The notes beneath the pieces are model-generated. The model was not told the origin of the DNA. It made no database searches and saw nothing but the letters and a program-made list of their open reading frames with translations. The position numbers and the translations under genes are program-made. From Lepidodermella squamata (taxonomy: Eukaryota > Gastrotricha): a stretch of 64,000 nt of DNA. This document shows, piece after piece, positions 1 through 9,910 of the stretch; positions within the stretch are counted from its first letter, which is position 1; every line of letters starts with the position of its first letter. The DNA is taken from assembly GCA_047495785.1 (NCBI GenBank), contig JBLDXI010000003.1:2356001-2420000 (forward strand), written 5' to 3'.

Positions 1-197
1 CGACTCATGCGCTTTGCTTTAACGGCGCAATCTTCGTGGCGATATAGCCATCTTTCAACGCGCAATGGAGAATCTTTGATCTCGGCAGCCACGGCTCGAG
101 ACAATGACCTACGCGATATCGCCTTATCTTTTTTCCACTCATCGAGGCGACGGCTTATAACATCAACTTGCCAGGGCTCGAAAGAGAACTTCAACAT
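1..197 (-). CDS. Family B multi-homeodomain gene, first exon (runs off left edge)
   Basis: The minus strand starts at an ATG at 197 and stays open to the window edge (65 codons). It encodes FSFEPWQVD, then a helix-rich stretch ending VERWLYRHEDCAVKAK. This matches the first exon of the family B genes starting at 13880 and 23846, including the sequence around the ATG. It is the first atypical homeodomain of the chain. The rest of the gene lies left of the window, so whether it is intact cannot be judged. As a homeodomain protein it would be nuclear and DNA-binding (family knowledge); its target is unknown. Confidence 0.7.
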   Translation of the reverse strand, partial: MLKFSFEPWQVDVISRRLDEWKKDKAISRRSLSRAVAAEIKDSPLRVERWLYRHEDCAVKAKRMS

Positions 198-1189
198 TAT
201 TCTACAAAAATGTATTAGCAAAACGCTTATTATTTTTGATTTATCTGCCTGGAGGTTGATTCGTTCTCCCCAAGTATGTTTTTCGAGAGTTCGAGAAATC
301 AGTTTGTGAGCTGGTGGGTGTATGCGATGCGCTGTGTACGTATGTTTTTCCTCGTATTCGTTAGAAAAAAATTAGAAACGAGTTTGTGCGAGAACCTTAA
401 CCATCGGAAACTGAGATTAAATAAAGCGTGTAATTTTTGATGGTTTTGTTGAAAATACGAAAATTAAATATTCCGATGGTTCCGAGGCTTCAAGTTGAAA
501 TGGTTCGAGAAAAGAAAATAAGTTTCGATGGTTTCATTTTACTTCGAGAGTTGGTGAGCAATTCATCACGCCCCAGATCGTTACTTCTAGTGAGAACGCT
601 AACAAAATGCAAGCTTTGTAAAAAGCTATCAAGTGAGCATTGACTACCTAATTAATAATTGACCGTTAAAGAAATAAAAAGGATATTTGCCGAATTTTAG
701 CGTTTTTTCTGTATTTTTTAGCAAATCGCAAATTGAATTTCGATTTGAAAAGGGACGATTTTTGGATTCCAAGACATTAGTACTCTGTTTTTCTGGGGGA
801 TTTCGAATTTTCAAAATTCAGACCTCTAGGAGGCTTCCGTCTACCGCAAAAAACGAAAGACCCAGAGTGTTGCCTAAGAAACCTTTAGGTTGATTTAGGT
901 TGACGTGAAAGCACAAGCTTGATTCCATCAACATTTTTGATTAAATAGCAAGATTCCTCACGTTAGATTACCCCGAAAAAACCTGGTCTGTGCATTATAA
1001 AATAGCATCAGACCTCTCTTTGATATCGTTCGACTCCTCGTTAATTGATCTTGGAAGCGGCATCAAAACCTCACGATGTCAAAAGTTTCGTCAAACCCCA
1101 TTTTTCACTTGTTAACGGTCATTTTCGATTTTCTGATAAGGATATAATTTTTCTAATTTTAAGAGTGGAAGATACAAATGAACAAGATT
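198..1189. other. Intergenic, with 5' flank conserved among family B copies
   Basis: No gene is supported. The first part (about 231-645) resembles the flanks upstream of the family B copies at about 3535-3715 and 13915-14065. Shared blocks include TCTGCCTGGAGG, a CATCAC...GATCGTT stretch and a (A/G)TGAGCATTGA-like block. It is therefore duplicated 5' flanking and probably promoter sequence for the minus-strand gene at 197-1. The remainder, about 700-1189, is AT-rich with nothing recognisable. Confidence 0.5.
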
Positions 1190-1391
1190 CTCAGGAGTTC
1201 TGTCATTCAGTTATAATAAAAACAATTAGAGAAAACAAAATTACAGTTAAAAAAGAATTATATTTAAAGCATTTGAATATACATGAATTTTCCGCTATTT
1301 CAAGCAACTGCAGAGCTGTAGAACGAGCAGTTGCTTCAAAAGTCGAGTTATGAACGATGCAAAGCGGACCGCAAAGCCGTTCACAAAACAT
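1190..1391 (-). pseudogene. Relic of a second SOCS-box gene copy
   Basis: The minus-strand peptide CGPLCIVHN...ARSTALQLLE (about 1391-1285) resembles the N-terminus of the SOCS-box protein at 5308-4079 (CGTDGNMCVVHN...AREIAFKCLE). Immediately after it, the DNA at about 1190-1290 resembles the sequence just past that gene's stop codon (about 3930-4040; shared GGAGTTCTGTCAT and TACAGTTAAAAA-type blocks). The 5' end of a paralogue is thus joined to its 3' flank, with almost the whole coding region deleted. Confidence 0.6.
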
Positions 1392-1513
1392 TTCCCAAAA
1401 TAATGAAAATATTTCCTCTGAAAAAAAGAAAAAACCAATTCAATTCCAAAGTTCCTCGAATTCAACTAAATTTACTTAATTTTCAAAATCCATTCTTTAT
1501 TTTACTTCGCTAT

Positions 1514-1677
1514 CGTTCGTGGCGCGGAAGAACCCGCACTTCGATGATTTTTTGCCCTGACTGTACCCCGCGAGTACAGCCTTGGATACTATATGCAATA
1601 CTGCGCGTTATGCTGTACTCGCGGGTACAGTCAGGGCAAAAAATCATCGAAGTGCGGGTTCTTCCGCGCCACGAACG
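1514..1677. mobile_element. Hairpin (foldback) MITE, 164 bp
   Basis: The two arms (about 1514-1581 and 1610-1677) are almost perfect reverse complements of about 67 bp around a loop of roughly 30 bp. The arms begin CGTTCGTGGCGCGGAAG, and the left arm has one extra C. The flanks read CTAT on both sides (1510-1513 and 1678-1681), a possible 4-bp target duplication. It has no coding capacity. The transcript would fold into a long hairpin. The superfamily is unknown. Confidence 0.8.
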
Positions 1678-1764
1678 CTATAACATATCGCTAAAACAAT
1701 AAAAAAAGATACCGTCAACGGGAGAGACTTCAAGCAGTAAGGGGACATTTACACGCCAAAATGT

Positions 1765-2013
1765 GGTGACTTTGGCTTATCAAAAATCGAAGATGATGAG
1801 GTAAAGAACCTGTGAGTGCGGTGTACCGTTGGATAGCCTGAGGGAAGGGAAATCTGAAAATGGCTCGTTATTTCCATTTTTATTAGAAATTTTCCCTAAA
1901 CTCTAGCTTCTATTTCAAGACCCTGAATGGTTTTCTGGCCTTCTATCCAACGGTACCCCATTCATATGGTCTTTCTCTTCGATTATTGATATGTCTAAGT
2001 CGACGGTAGGTTC
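1765..2013. repeat. Dispersed repeat with imperfect inverted ends
   Basis: The left part (TGACTTTGGCTTATCAAAAA, then ATCGAAGATGATGAGG and GTACCGTTGGATAG) is mirrored by the right part (CTATCCAACGGTAC, then CTTCGATTATTGATATG). This gives imperfect terminal inverted repeats of roughly 60-70 bp. Related end fragments lie at 17831-17876 and, inverted, at 22951-23013. It is probably a non-autonomous DNA element; the exact ends and target duplication are not clear. Confidence 0.5.
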
Positions 2014-2209
2014 TGCGATTTATAACCACAATGTTTATGTATTATGAATTAACGAACGAGTTTAAATTAAATTACACACCATAAAACAAAACAAAAATTG
2101 ACAGAAAATTTCATTGAATATCAAACAGCAATATAATTTGAGAATAGGTAGTAATTTCATGAACGCAATTTTAATGATGAAACCAAGAAAATCAAGGATG
2201 AAACAAAAC

Positions 2210-3513
2210 TTAAGAAGAAACTCTTTTGACACGCTTCCTCGATATGCCATTTTCCAAGCGTTTCCGCGTGAAAAACTTTCCAGCTTGACGCCAACCGACT
2301 AAAAAACACTCCACAAGCGTCTGAAGCCTTTGTTTCGTCAATACAGGTGACTCGTCGAACGCCTTGGTAAGAGACAAAATCTGAGCGGCATTCAACGGCG
2401 GACTTACAGGTTTCCTAGGCACGAGATCACAACGCTGCTTCAAACACTGCCTCCTAAACCAGCCCATGATGGCTTTTTTGTTGATAGAAAGCTCTTCAGC
2501 CAATGATTCGAAAATTCGGTCGTCGAATTTTCCGCCTTTCTCTTTTTGATCACGGAGTAGGTCGTGCATTCTTTTGAGCTGTTCTGGGGAAAATAACCTG
2601 CTCCGAGTCCGAGTTTGACTAGGCATGAGACTGCGACGTTGCTTCACGCGCTGCTTCCTAAACCAGCTCGTGATTGATCGGCGTTGGACAGCGAACTCTT
2701 CTGCCAACAGCTTGTACACATTGACGTCAAATTTCTCGCCTTTCTCTCTTTGTTCACGAAATCGGTCTTGCATTATCTTGAGCTGCTCCGCTGAGAATAT
2801 CTTGCTCCGAGTCTCAGTTGAACCAAGCTACGCATTTTATTGAAAACAAACGAAGTCCGCAAAACAAGTCAATGTAGAGCAAACAATGGTGAAAACAAGT
2901 TAACTTACATACCTCAGACGTTCGCCTTGCTTTGACCCAACAAGCAATAGACCGCTTAGATAGACTCATTCTGGCAGCCAATTGATCGACGCGATCAACA
3001 CTGAATGTGCTATTCCTTTCGTATTCCTGACGAAATAATAAACATTTGCGAGCAACTTTAAATTGAATGTAAAAAAGAAACCGTTTCAAGGATGGTTCTG
3101 AATTTCTCGCTTATTCTGGCATTCCTCGGCATTCTCTCCAGGTGAGAGCTTGCACGAATTATATACCTCGCTCTATAGAACCAACACGATACTTCACGCG
3201 GGGTCAAACCAGCATTGCTTGCGATTTGTGTGATATCTTCTTTCCGTGGATAAGCGCTGTTTTGGAAGGCAGCGACTAAAATCTTCAGCTGTGATGGACT
3301 CTTCGACTTTCTTCTAACAGCGCGATCTTCGTGGTGTAATTGGCTCGCAATGTCCATTTTTAAACACGTAATGGAGATTCTTTGACTTCGGCAGCCACAG
3401 CTCGGGACAACGCCTTACGTGATATCGTCTCAACCTTTCCCCACACTTAGAGACGATAAAGTAAAATATCAACTTGCCAAGGCTCGAAACAGCACTTAAA
3501 CACTAGCCTACAA
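2210..3513 (-). pseudogene. Family B multi-homeodomain gene, broken first exon
   Basis: Exon 2 (3026-2913, 38 codons) and exon 3 (2827-2210, 205 codons plus stop) are open and spliced in phase 0 as in the B genes at 13880-11150 and 23846-21347. Exon 1 (about 3513-3082) still shows FEPWQVD and a good second homeodomain with GLTPREVSCWF. However, the start ATG has become GTG, and the first homeodomain carries two in-frame stops and a frameshift. An in-frame ATG at 3357 could still start a shortened protein with about five homeodomains. Helix-3 motifs are SWFRKQR and GWFRRQC, with no Asn at the usual position 51. I call it a pseudogene; expression of the shortened form cannot be excluded. Confidence 0.65.
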
Positions 3514-4078
3514 AATATATAGCAGCAACTCATTAACTTTTCAATATATCTGCCTGGAGGTGGACTAACATCTAACTCTCCTCCATAAGGACGTTTTTCG
3601 AAGGTCAGCAGTCAGCAGAGAGTGAGCACGTCATCACTTCGCCGGATCGTTGAACTCTTTGCAAAAAACTGGAAAAATGCAAACTTCGTATGAGCTATCA
3701 AATGAGCATTGAGATCGTAGCGATCATAGTGCACACGGGGATACGAGTTAATTTTTTAATTAAGGAAGACTTTTGTCAAAAATTCCTCGATATGCTTGAT
3801 ACGTCACATTCGTTGGATGGATGGGCCGAGGCCATGAGTCCCGAATGAGCGCTCTTTCGAGGAGTCTTTAGGACAGCTAAAGAATATTCGAAGACTTTTG
3901 TCATTTTCGGAATGTTCGGAACAAAAGAACTAGCTTTTCAGGAGTTCTGTCATTTAGTTCTATTGAAATCCTAACAAATTAGAGAGAAATCAAAATGACA
4001 GTTAAAAATGATTCATATCGAAAGCCTCTGAATACATGAAAGATGTTTCGTCGTAAAATTGTTCATCAATGACCGGCA
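3514..4078. other. Intergenic
   Basis: This holds the 5' flank of the broken family B copy, including the TCTGCCTGGAGG block near 3550 and a (A/G)TGAGCATTGA-like block near 3710. It also holds the 3' flank of the SOCS-box gene, whose last about 110 bp recur beside the relic at 1190-1290. I see no open reading frame with support and no RNA gene. Confidence 0.5.
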
Positions 4079-5308
4079 TCACAGCAGTAAGTCAGCTTGA
4101 GATTCAATATCACTGAACAACAGAAAATCGGCCAAACACTTTGGCAGGCCGAAACTCGCTAGAGCAGTCTGTCTTCGAGACATACCCATTGGCAAAGTCC
4201 GCAAAATCACGTGCCGGCACGACGATTGCAAAGACTCCGGTAAAGACTGAGCAACAAACTTGGCCAGCTCAGATTCATGCAAATCTTCTTCTTCGAGAAT
4301 TTCATGTTTTTCCAAGTTCAGTTTTATCGCAGACATCTCGTTGCTCCTAGCAATACATACGATTCGCAAAGCCAAATTGGCATGGCTTCCTCCCCTGATC
4401 CGGTAATGAACATCAACACGCGACATTAACTTTTCCAAGTTAGAAGTCAACCGAATTCCGGCGCGTAAAAGCGGGAGGACTAAATATTTCACATTTTTCA
4501 CAAATTTCACAACTGGACTACAAATCGCAACATTGAGATCCCTCGAAAAGAACCTGTTTTCATAGTCATTCGGTAATAAAGCGTGGTCTATGAACCCTGC
4601 TAATATTTCCGGCCCGATCGTCGAAAGATCTGGTAGAGAATCGATTATTCTCGTAAAATCCCGTTCCTCGCGCATCCGAAACGTTTTTAGCCCTGGATTC
4701 CTCTCGAGATAAGAAAACAGCGTAGTCATGAGAAATTTGACTCGAGGCAGATTGATTCTCAGCTTGAAAAGCGTTAATGAGTGCGATATGGGGTGCCATT
4801 TCGGCTCCCAATTCTTTAAAGCCCCCATTTGAAGCAACAACTTGAAACTTTTCACGCCGCAATTATCAAAATTCGAAAAGTGCTTCATGATAAGATGAGC
4901 GCCAATGCATCCCGGCAAGTTCTTAATTTTGCCAGAAACTAATTTCAAAGCCTCATAATCGGAAAGAATTCCAGCGTTGAAAATGATCAAACCGTCAATA
5001 ACTTGGAATGTATCGAATTTCGGGCTAATTTTGTAGATATCAACGCATTCTTTGACAAACTGGGCCCGGATTACATCAACAGCAACCTTTGGGTGGGTAT
5101 CAAGGTAATCAGGATGAGGTGATAGATACAACATAGGCAGAAATTCGAAAACCTTGAAGTTCTTGAAATTTTGGTTCAAGCAATATTTGTAGTTACAACC
5201 AGTGGCGATTAATGCTTTTTCCAAACATTTAAAAGCAATTTCGCGGGCCGCCTGTGAAGCTTCGTCGTTGTGAACCACACACATGTTTCCATCCGTGCCA
5301 CACCACAT
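4079..5308 (-). CDS. SOCS-box protein (probable cullin E3 ligase adaptor)
   Basis: A single exon of 409 codons starts at the ATG at 5308, with an in-frame TAA just upstream. Residues 1-350 are leucine-rich and probably helical, and match no family I recognise; degenerate ankyrin-like repeats are possible. The C-terminus (about 358-402) reads SLPESLQSSCRHVILRTL then FGLPKCLADFLLF, matching the SOCS-box pattern SLxxLCRxxIR...LPLPxxLxxYL. SOCS boxes bind Elongin B/C and Cullin 5 to build ubiquitin ligases (family knowledge), so it may select a substrate through the novel N-terminal region. It sits inside the homeodomain gene array, and a deleted second copy remains at about 1190-1391. SOCS call moderately sure; the rest is unknown. 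Confidence 0.65.
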   Translation of the reverse strand: MWCGTDGNMCVVHNDEASQAAREIAFKCLEKALIATGCNYKYCLNQNFKNFKVFEFLPMLYLSPHPDYLDTHPKVAVDVIRAQFVKECVDIYKISPKFDTFQVIDGLIIFNAGILSDYEALKLVSGKIKNLPGCIGAHLIMKHFSNFDNCGVKSFKLLLQMGALKNWEPKWHPISHSLTLFKLRINLPRVKFLMTTLFSYLERNPGLKTFRMREERDFTRIIDSLPDLSTIGPEILAGFIDHALLPNDYENRFFSRDLNVAICSPVVKFVKNVKYLVLPLLRAGIRLTSNLEKLMSRVDVHYRIRGGSHANLALRIVCIARSNEMSAIKLNLEKHEILEEEDLHESELAKFVAQSLPESLQSSCRHVILRTLPMGMSRRQTALASFGLPKCLADFLLFSDIESQADLLL

Positions 5309-5444
5309 TTCTTATAAATTTCCAAAATGTTAACACCTAAGAAGAAAAAATATACCGTGTTCAAGCCCGATTCAAAAACTAGATGAATAAAATATTCCGG
5401 ATCTCTTCTCGAAGCCTAACCTTTCAAAAACCTTTCAAAAAATA

Positions 5445-5918
5445 CTATGATTTACTGTAGCTCTTTTTATTAAAAAATTTGAATTTAGCGGATTTAGTAT
5501 TCGACGAAATTTGATAAATCGACGACCCGTCGACTTTAACCGGAATGACCGAATTCCGATTGGCGGTGCACAACGCCTTGCATGAAAACTTACCTGAATG
5601 CCGTGCTGGCTTTCTGCCTTTTCCATCTATGCCAGTCGATATTTCAGAAAATAAAAGCACTCGGCCTTCAGGCGAAGTACGACGAAAATATGGTGCATTC
5701 CGGTGGCTGTGCTAATGTCTGGCTGCCCTTGCTTTTCTACCTTCTAATCTCGTACTACCAGCTATAGTGAAAACGAGCTTCTCGGCTACATAGTTGTCAC
5801 CGCGACGATGTCTGAGAACGAGGAACGTGAAAACTTCATCCGCCAAGGATTTCATGCATTCAGTGACGGATACGCTATAAGCTTGCATCGACAAACTTCG
5901 ATCAATGCGAGATGACAT
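5445..5918 (-). other. Possible small gene or 5' exons, unrecognised
   Basis: An ATG at 5918 opens a frame (SSRIDRSLSMQAYS...) that could join, through a weak GTTTTC donor and the acceptor ending CATTAG near 5719, to a second open stretch running to a stop at 5445. A GTAAGT site also lies at about 5593. Nothing is recognisable and no paralogue in the window supports it. It could be 5' exons of the SOCS-box gene, a separate small gene, or chance. Confidence 0.2.
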
Positions 5919-6208
5919 GGATCAAGTTCTGAAGTGAAATTCAATTAACCGAGCATCGTCAACCGCTACAAATAATTGAACTTCATTTTCAATGCCGAGG
6001 GTCCACATTGCGACTAACAGTTTTTCCGGTATAGAACTATCGGAGGATCACGTCACTCGAGCTCAAGCGAGCAGCCATTTGCAGAGCCAAGGAAAGTATT
6101 GGCAGGATACGTACTGGCAAAACCCATCTAGTACGTTGAGGAATCGTTCGGCTCAATTCGATATCGGACGGAATGCCACATCACTGGCAAGACTCATGAT
6201 TTGGAGAG

Positions 6209-6285
6209 GCACATTTCCGGGCCCGCCTATGTTTCGTCCGGGCGCGCGCACTGGTTGGCCGGCTGTTTCGACCAATGAGAGCGCG
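6209..6285. repeat. MULE left terminal inverted repeat
   Basis: About 77 bp matching the reverse complement of 9825-9901: 71 identical positions, one G/C mismatch, then CGCGT. It contains GC-rich palindromic stretches such as GGGCGCGCGC. The loosely similar sequence just inside it suggests older, longer TIRs. Confidence 0.95.
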
Positions 6286-6511
6286 TAATCAGACCGCAGG
6301 CGCGCTGTTACGCCCTGCTCGATTGCGCGCGAGTATAATTACACACTTCACGGCCGCGCAGGCGAGGCCGCGCGGCAGTCGCGGTCGCAGTCTCGGCTGA
6401 ATTTTTGGCGCAAAATTCAAATTCAAATTTTGGCGCCAATTTTGAGGTGAAAGAAAATTCAAAAGGAAAATTCGTCATTACTCGTGAATCGTGCTATAAT
6501 ATTGTTCAATA

Positions 6512-9500
6512 ATGACTAAACGCATTGCTGATCTGCCGCCTGACGTCGAGGCTATCTTGCCTGACGATGAACACCGTCTTCTTCACATCGTCACTAAATT
6601 CGAGCGGAAGAATGAGTCATCGTGGATTCTGCATTTTCGAGCGCCTTTCAAGTCAAACGAATGGGGCAGGTTTTTGGCCGGTGTACAGCGTCGCAGTCGA
6701 GTTGATTTCAAAGCTAAGCCACACGGAACGACGAAACCTAAAGGCATCAAATTCATCGCGAAGGAAGAGCTTGTGTGTAATCACGCTGACCACGAGAGCG
6801 GTGTACACGACTCGCGCAGAAAATGCGCCGCGCCCGGCGAAAAGGCGAAAAAACGGCAAGTCACCTCAAGCGGCGCTGCTCCGAAAAGCAAAATAACCGA
6901 TTGTACCGCATCGATCTCGCTTTCAGAAGTCGCACCACTGATCGACGACGGCACGCCAAAAAGTCGCGACGCAGCTCGAAAACGGCTGAGACGCGACCCG
7001 CTGATTACTTCGCACCCTACCATCGTCCAAATCGAGTGGCAGCATGACCATAATATTGGAGTCTTGGCTGCGTTAAGGTGGCGAAATCACGCCGAGGGCG
7101 TTGATACGGCAATGTTTCGCCATCTACAAGCCGAAGGTACAGCATCTGCAGCAATGCAAGCTTATAATAATGAGCTGGAGGAGCTGTATCCGGAAATACC
7201 CTGGTTGCAGCTGTCGGCTGATCGCTCGCTCTGCCCAACGCGCAAAGATTGGTACCACTTCGCCGATAAATTACAAGTAAGCACACACGGCGATCGTAAT
7301 GGAGAGTTAATGCGGTCGAAATTGAAGGAGTTAGCTGCGCAGCACTCGGAAACGTTTAGTTATCGCGAGACACTGGCGAAAAACGGCGAGCGGGTCTGGT
7401 GCTTGTTAGTTCGAACCCCGATGATGCGCCGTGTTTACGACACCGTTTCTGAAGCTCGGGACATCCTTTTTACCGATTCAACCGCCAGCTGCGATCTTGT
7501 AAACAGCTCTCTGACTTTGATAGTCAGCGCGTCATCAGCAGGCGCCTTGCCAGTAGCCGCCGCAATTCATTCATCGCAGACCGTCGATTGTTACAAGTAA
7601 GTTGAATGAATTTTATTTTATTTTTTATATTATATTTTTAGACATTTTTTTTAAATTTTATCCGAATTTTTTAATTTTAAATTATATCAAATTAAATTTT
7701 AAATTAATCTGCTAAAAAAACTGAATTTTACGGCGGAACTATTGTGCATTTTGACGTAGGGGGGAAATTTGCCGATGTGAAAATTTCTCAACCATTTTTT
7801 TAACTTGGGGCAATAATAAATTGATTTTTGTTATTTAATTCAATTTATTGTTTTTTTTTTAACAGACTGGCGTTTGGCATGTTCAAACAAACCTTGAACG
7901 GTGTTGAGCCAAAGCTGTTCTTAACAGACGACAGCGATGCAGAGCGGGAGGCTTTACGCCTTGTCTTTGTCAATTCCACTGTGTTGCTATGCGCATTTCA
8001 TATTCTCCAAGCCCTGTGGCGGTGGCTGACGAATAAAAAGCACAACATCGCTGCCGAAGACGCGCCGCTTTTGCTTCAACGTAAGTTCGGGAAATATTTA
8101 ACGCGATTGAATTTTAATTAGTTTTTTTCGCAGTGTTCCAAAATGTTGTTTTTGCACAAACCGAAAAAGAGTACGAAGCTGCACGTGGCGCTTTGCTCTA
8201 TTCGCCGCTTACTCGAAAATACATCAATTGGCGACTACACATCCTTGCCCACCTACAGCGTTCTCGCCTTTTCGTGGCTGCGTTTCGCAATTCCTACTCG
8301 CATGGTCACATGACCAACAACATCGTCGAAAGGTGAGCCCTTTATTTCTATATTATATGCAACAATTTTCAATTATTTTTGCTTCATTTCAGATGCGTTG
8401 GCATTTTAAAAGACGTGGTGTTATGCCGTGTTCGCGCCTTTAACCCTGTCGCGCTTGCGCAATTTTTGAGCGAAAAATTTGATAATTTTTTTGCGAAAAA
8501 ACTTCTTGACTTTGCGAACGGTCGCAATGATTTGAAAACGGAATGGCTGCGCTACAAAGACGCGGCAATCGTCGAAATCGCCCAGAAAAACAGCGAAATC
8601 CAAGCATTTGATGTCACGACTGCGAAGGGTGATAATTATGTTGTAAATTTGGCGGCGTGGCTGTGCAGTTGTCCTTATGGTCGAAATGGCCGGTTTTGTA
8701 AACATTTGGTAAGTAAAAATTTGGTTATTTTAATTTATAAATTTTAATTTTATTTTGAAAATTTTCGGAATTTTTTTATATTTTTATTAAATTTTTCTAC
8801 GCTCGAATTTGTATAAATTTATGAGATTAATTTTAATTTTTTAATTTTTTTAATATTCGCTCAGGTTCATGTCGCTGCTGCTAACAATGTTGCGCTGCCT
8901 ACAAGCCGCATGGTCGTTGGAACTCCCGACGTTAAGAAACTCTTGGCGTATATTGCTGTCGGAATTTATTACGACGATGAACTTTTTCTCGGCCTGACTG
9001 AGGTCAACACCAGCGCGAACGAGAACGCTGCATCGTGTTCAGCTTTTGTTAACGTACCACCGTCCAGTGGCCTCGAAATCGCCGATAATAGCGAAACCAA
9101 TGCTATTACTATTGAGCAAGAAACCGACGAGAATGCGGGAGAAGAAAACGACGACGGAACGAAATTCGCCGAAGAGTCACTCGTTAATTTCAGGTCCATG
9201 TGCGCTAAAGTGGAACGTCTCATCGCTGAAAACAAGTCGAATGGCGGGCTTTTGAAGCAAATGAATAAATTCAGCCATCGGCTATCAACCCTCGCAGATA
9301 CCGGTGTCATGGCGATTGAGTCTTGGCTCGCCAGGGCCTTGATGAAGTCAGGCGGACATAATCGCGGGGCGCTTATTCATGTGCAGAGTACCGCGGTCGG
9401 CCGGCGGATGTTTAACGTCGGTGGCTCCAGGCCACATCGCGCCGGAAGGAAACCAAATGGGTATCGAGCGCCGAAAAACTACGCCATTCGCCCAAGAAAT

Positions 9501-9536
9501 TTTCGTGAGAGAAACGGCATTCCGCCCACTCAGTGA
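6512..9536 (+). CDS. MULE transposase with SWIM zinc finger
   Basis: Five exons join in frame: 6512-7596, 7866-8080, 8134-8332, 8393-8708, 8865-9536 (828 codons plus stop). Introns are 269, 53, 60 and 156 bp with GTAAGT or GTGAGC donors. The N-terminal third is basic and probably binds DNA. The core shows the MULE catalytic pattern: first Asp in ILFTDST (end of exon 1), second in LFLTDDSDAE (exon 2) followed by CAFH, and the Glu in MTNNIVERC across the exon 3/4 junction. A SWIM finger CSCPYGRNGRFCKH ends exon 4. The C-terminal exon is acidic, then basic. It would cut and paste the element through its TIRs in the nucleus. An AATAAA at 9722 suits its poly(A) signal. No disabling change is seen. 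Confidence 0.93.
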
Positions 9537-9824
9537 CTTGAGATTATCTCGTTGTGAGCAATAATTTAAAATAATTTGAATTCTGATTCAGTCGTTTCAT
9601 AATTTTTAAATCGATGTATTCGTTACTTGTTTATAGCGCTTTCCATGACATTTGTTGTAAGCACTCAGCTCTGAAAGTATTTGAAATTTAGTTCTGATGA
9701 TTGTTGAAATGAAATAATTGGAATAAAGTCCTGTTCTGTCTCGTTTATTTGAGTGTCGCGCGCGGCGTTATGCAATGCAAAATGCGAGTGTGCGAGCGAG
9801 CGGCGGGCGGCGGCGGCGTAATAA

Positions 9825-9901
9825 CGCGGTCTCATTGGTCGAAACAGCCGGCCAACCAGTGCGCGCGCCCGGACGAAACATAGGCGGGCCCGGAAATGTG
9901 C
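9825..9901. repeat. MULE right terminal inverted repeat
   Basis: Mirror of 6209-6285, ending GGCGGGCCCGGAAATGTGC and followed directly by the second TTTGGAGAG copy at 9902-9910. The DNA just inside (about 9755-9824) is a GC-rich run of GCGAGC/GGCGGC units not shared with the left end. Confidence 0.95.
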
Positions 9902-9910
9902 TTTGGAGAG

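Larger units (their letters stand above)
6209..9901 (+). mobile_element. Complete Mutator-like (MULE) DNA transposon with 9-bp TSD
   Basis: The element is 3,693 bp. It starts GCACATTTCCGGGCCCGCC and ends with the exact reverse complement. It is flanked by identical 9-bp direct repeats TTTGGAGAG (6200-6208 and 9902-9910), the target-site size typical of Mutator-like elements. Terminal inverted repeats are about 77 bp with a single mismatch near the inner end. Between them lies one spliced five-exon transposase gene without stops. Intact TIRs, TSD and gene indicate recent insertion and possible autonomy. The terminal regions are much more GC-rich than the neighbourhood. It lies between the SOCS-box gene and a homeodomain gene and interrupts no recognisable coding sequence. 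Confidence 0.95.

Noticed and set aside
1331-1702. Plus-strand open frame of 123 codons
   Set aside because: It runs straight through both arms of the hairpin element at 1514-1677; the frame is a by-product of the palindrome.
6525-7286. Several antisense or shifted frames over the MULE first exon
   Set aside because: Shadows of the transposase frame, which carries the catalytic motifs and correct splice sites.
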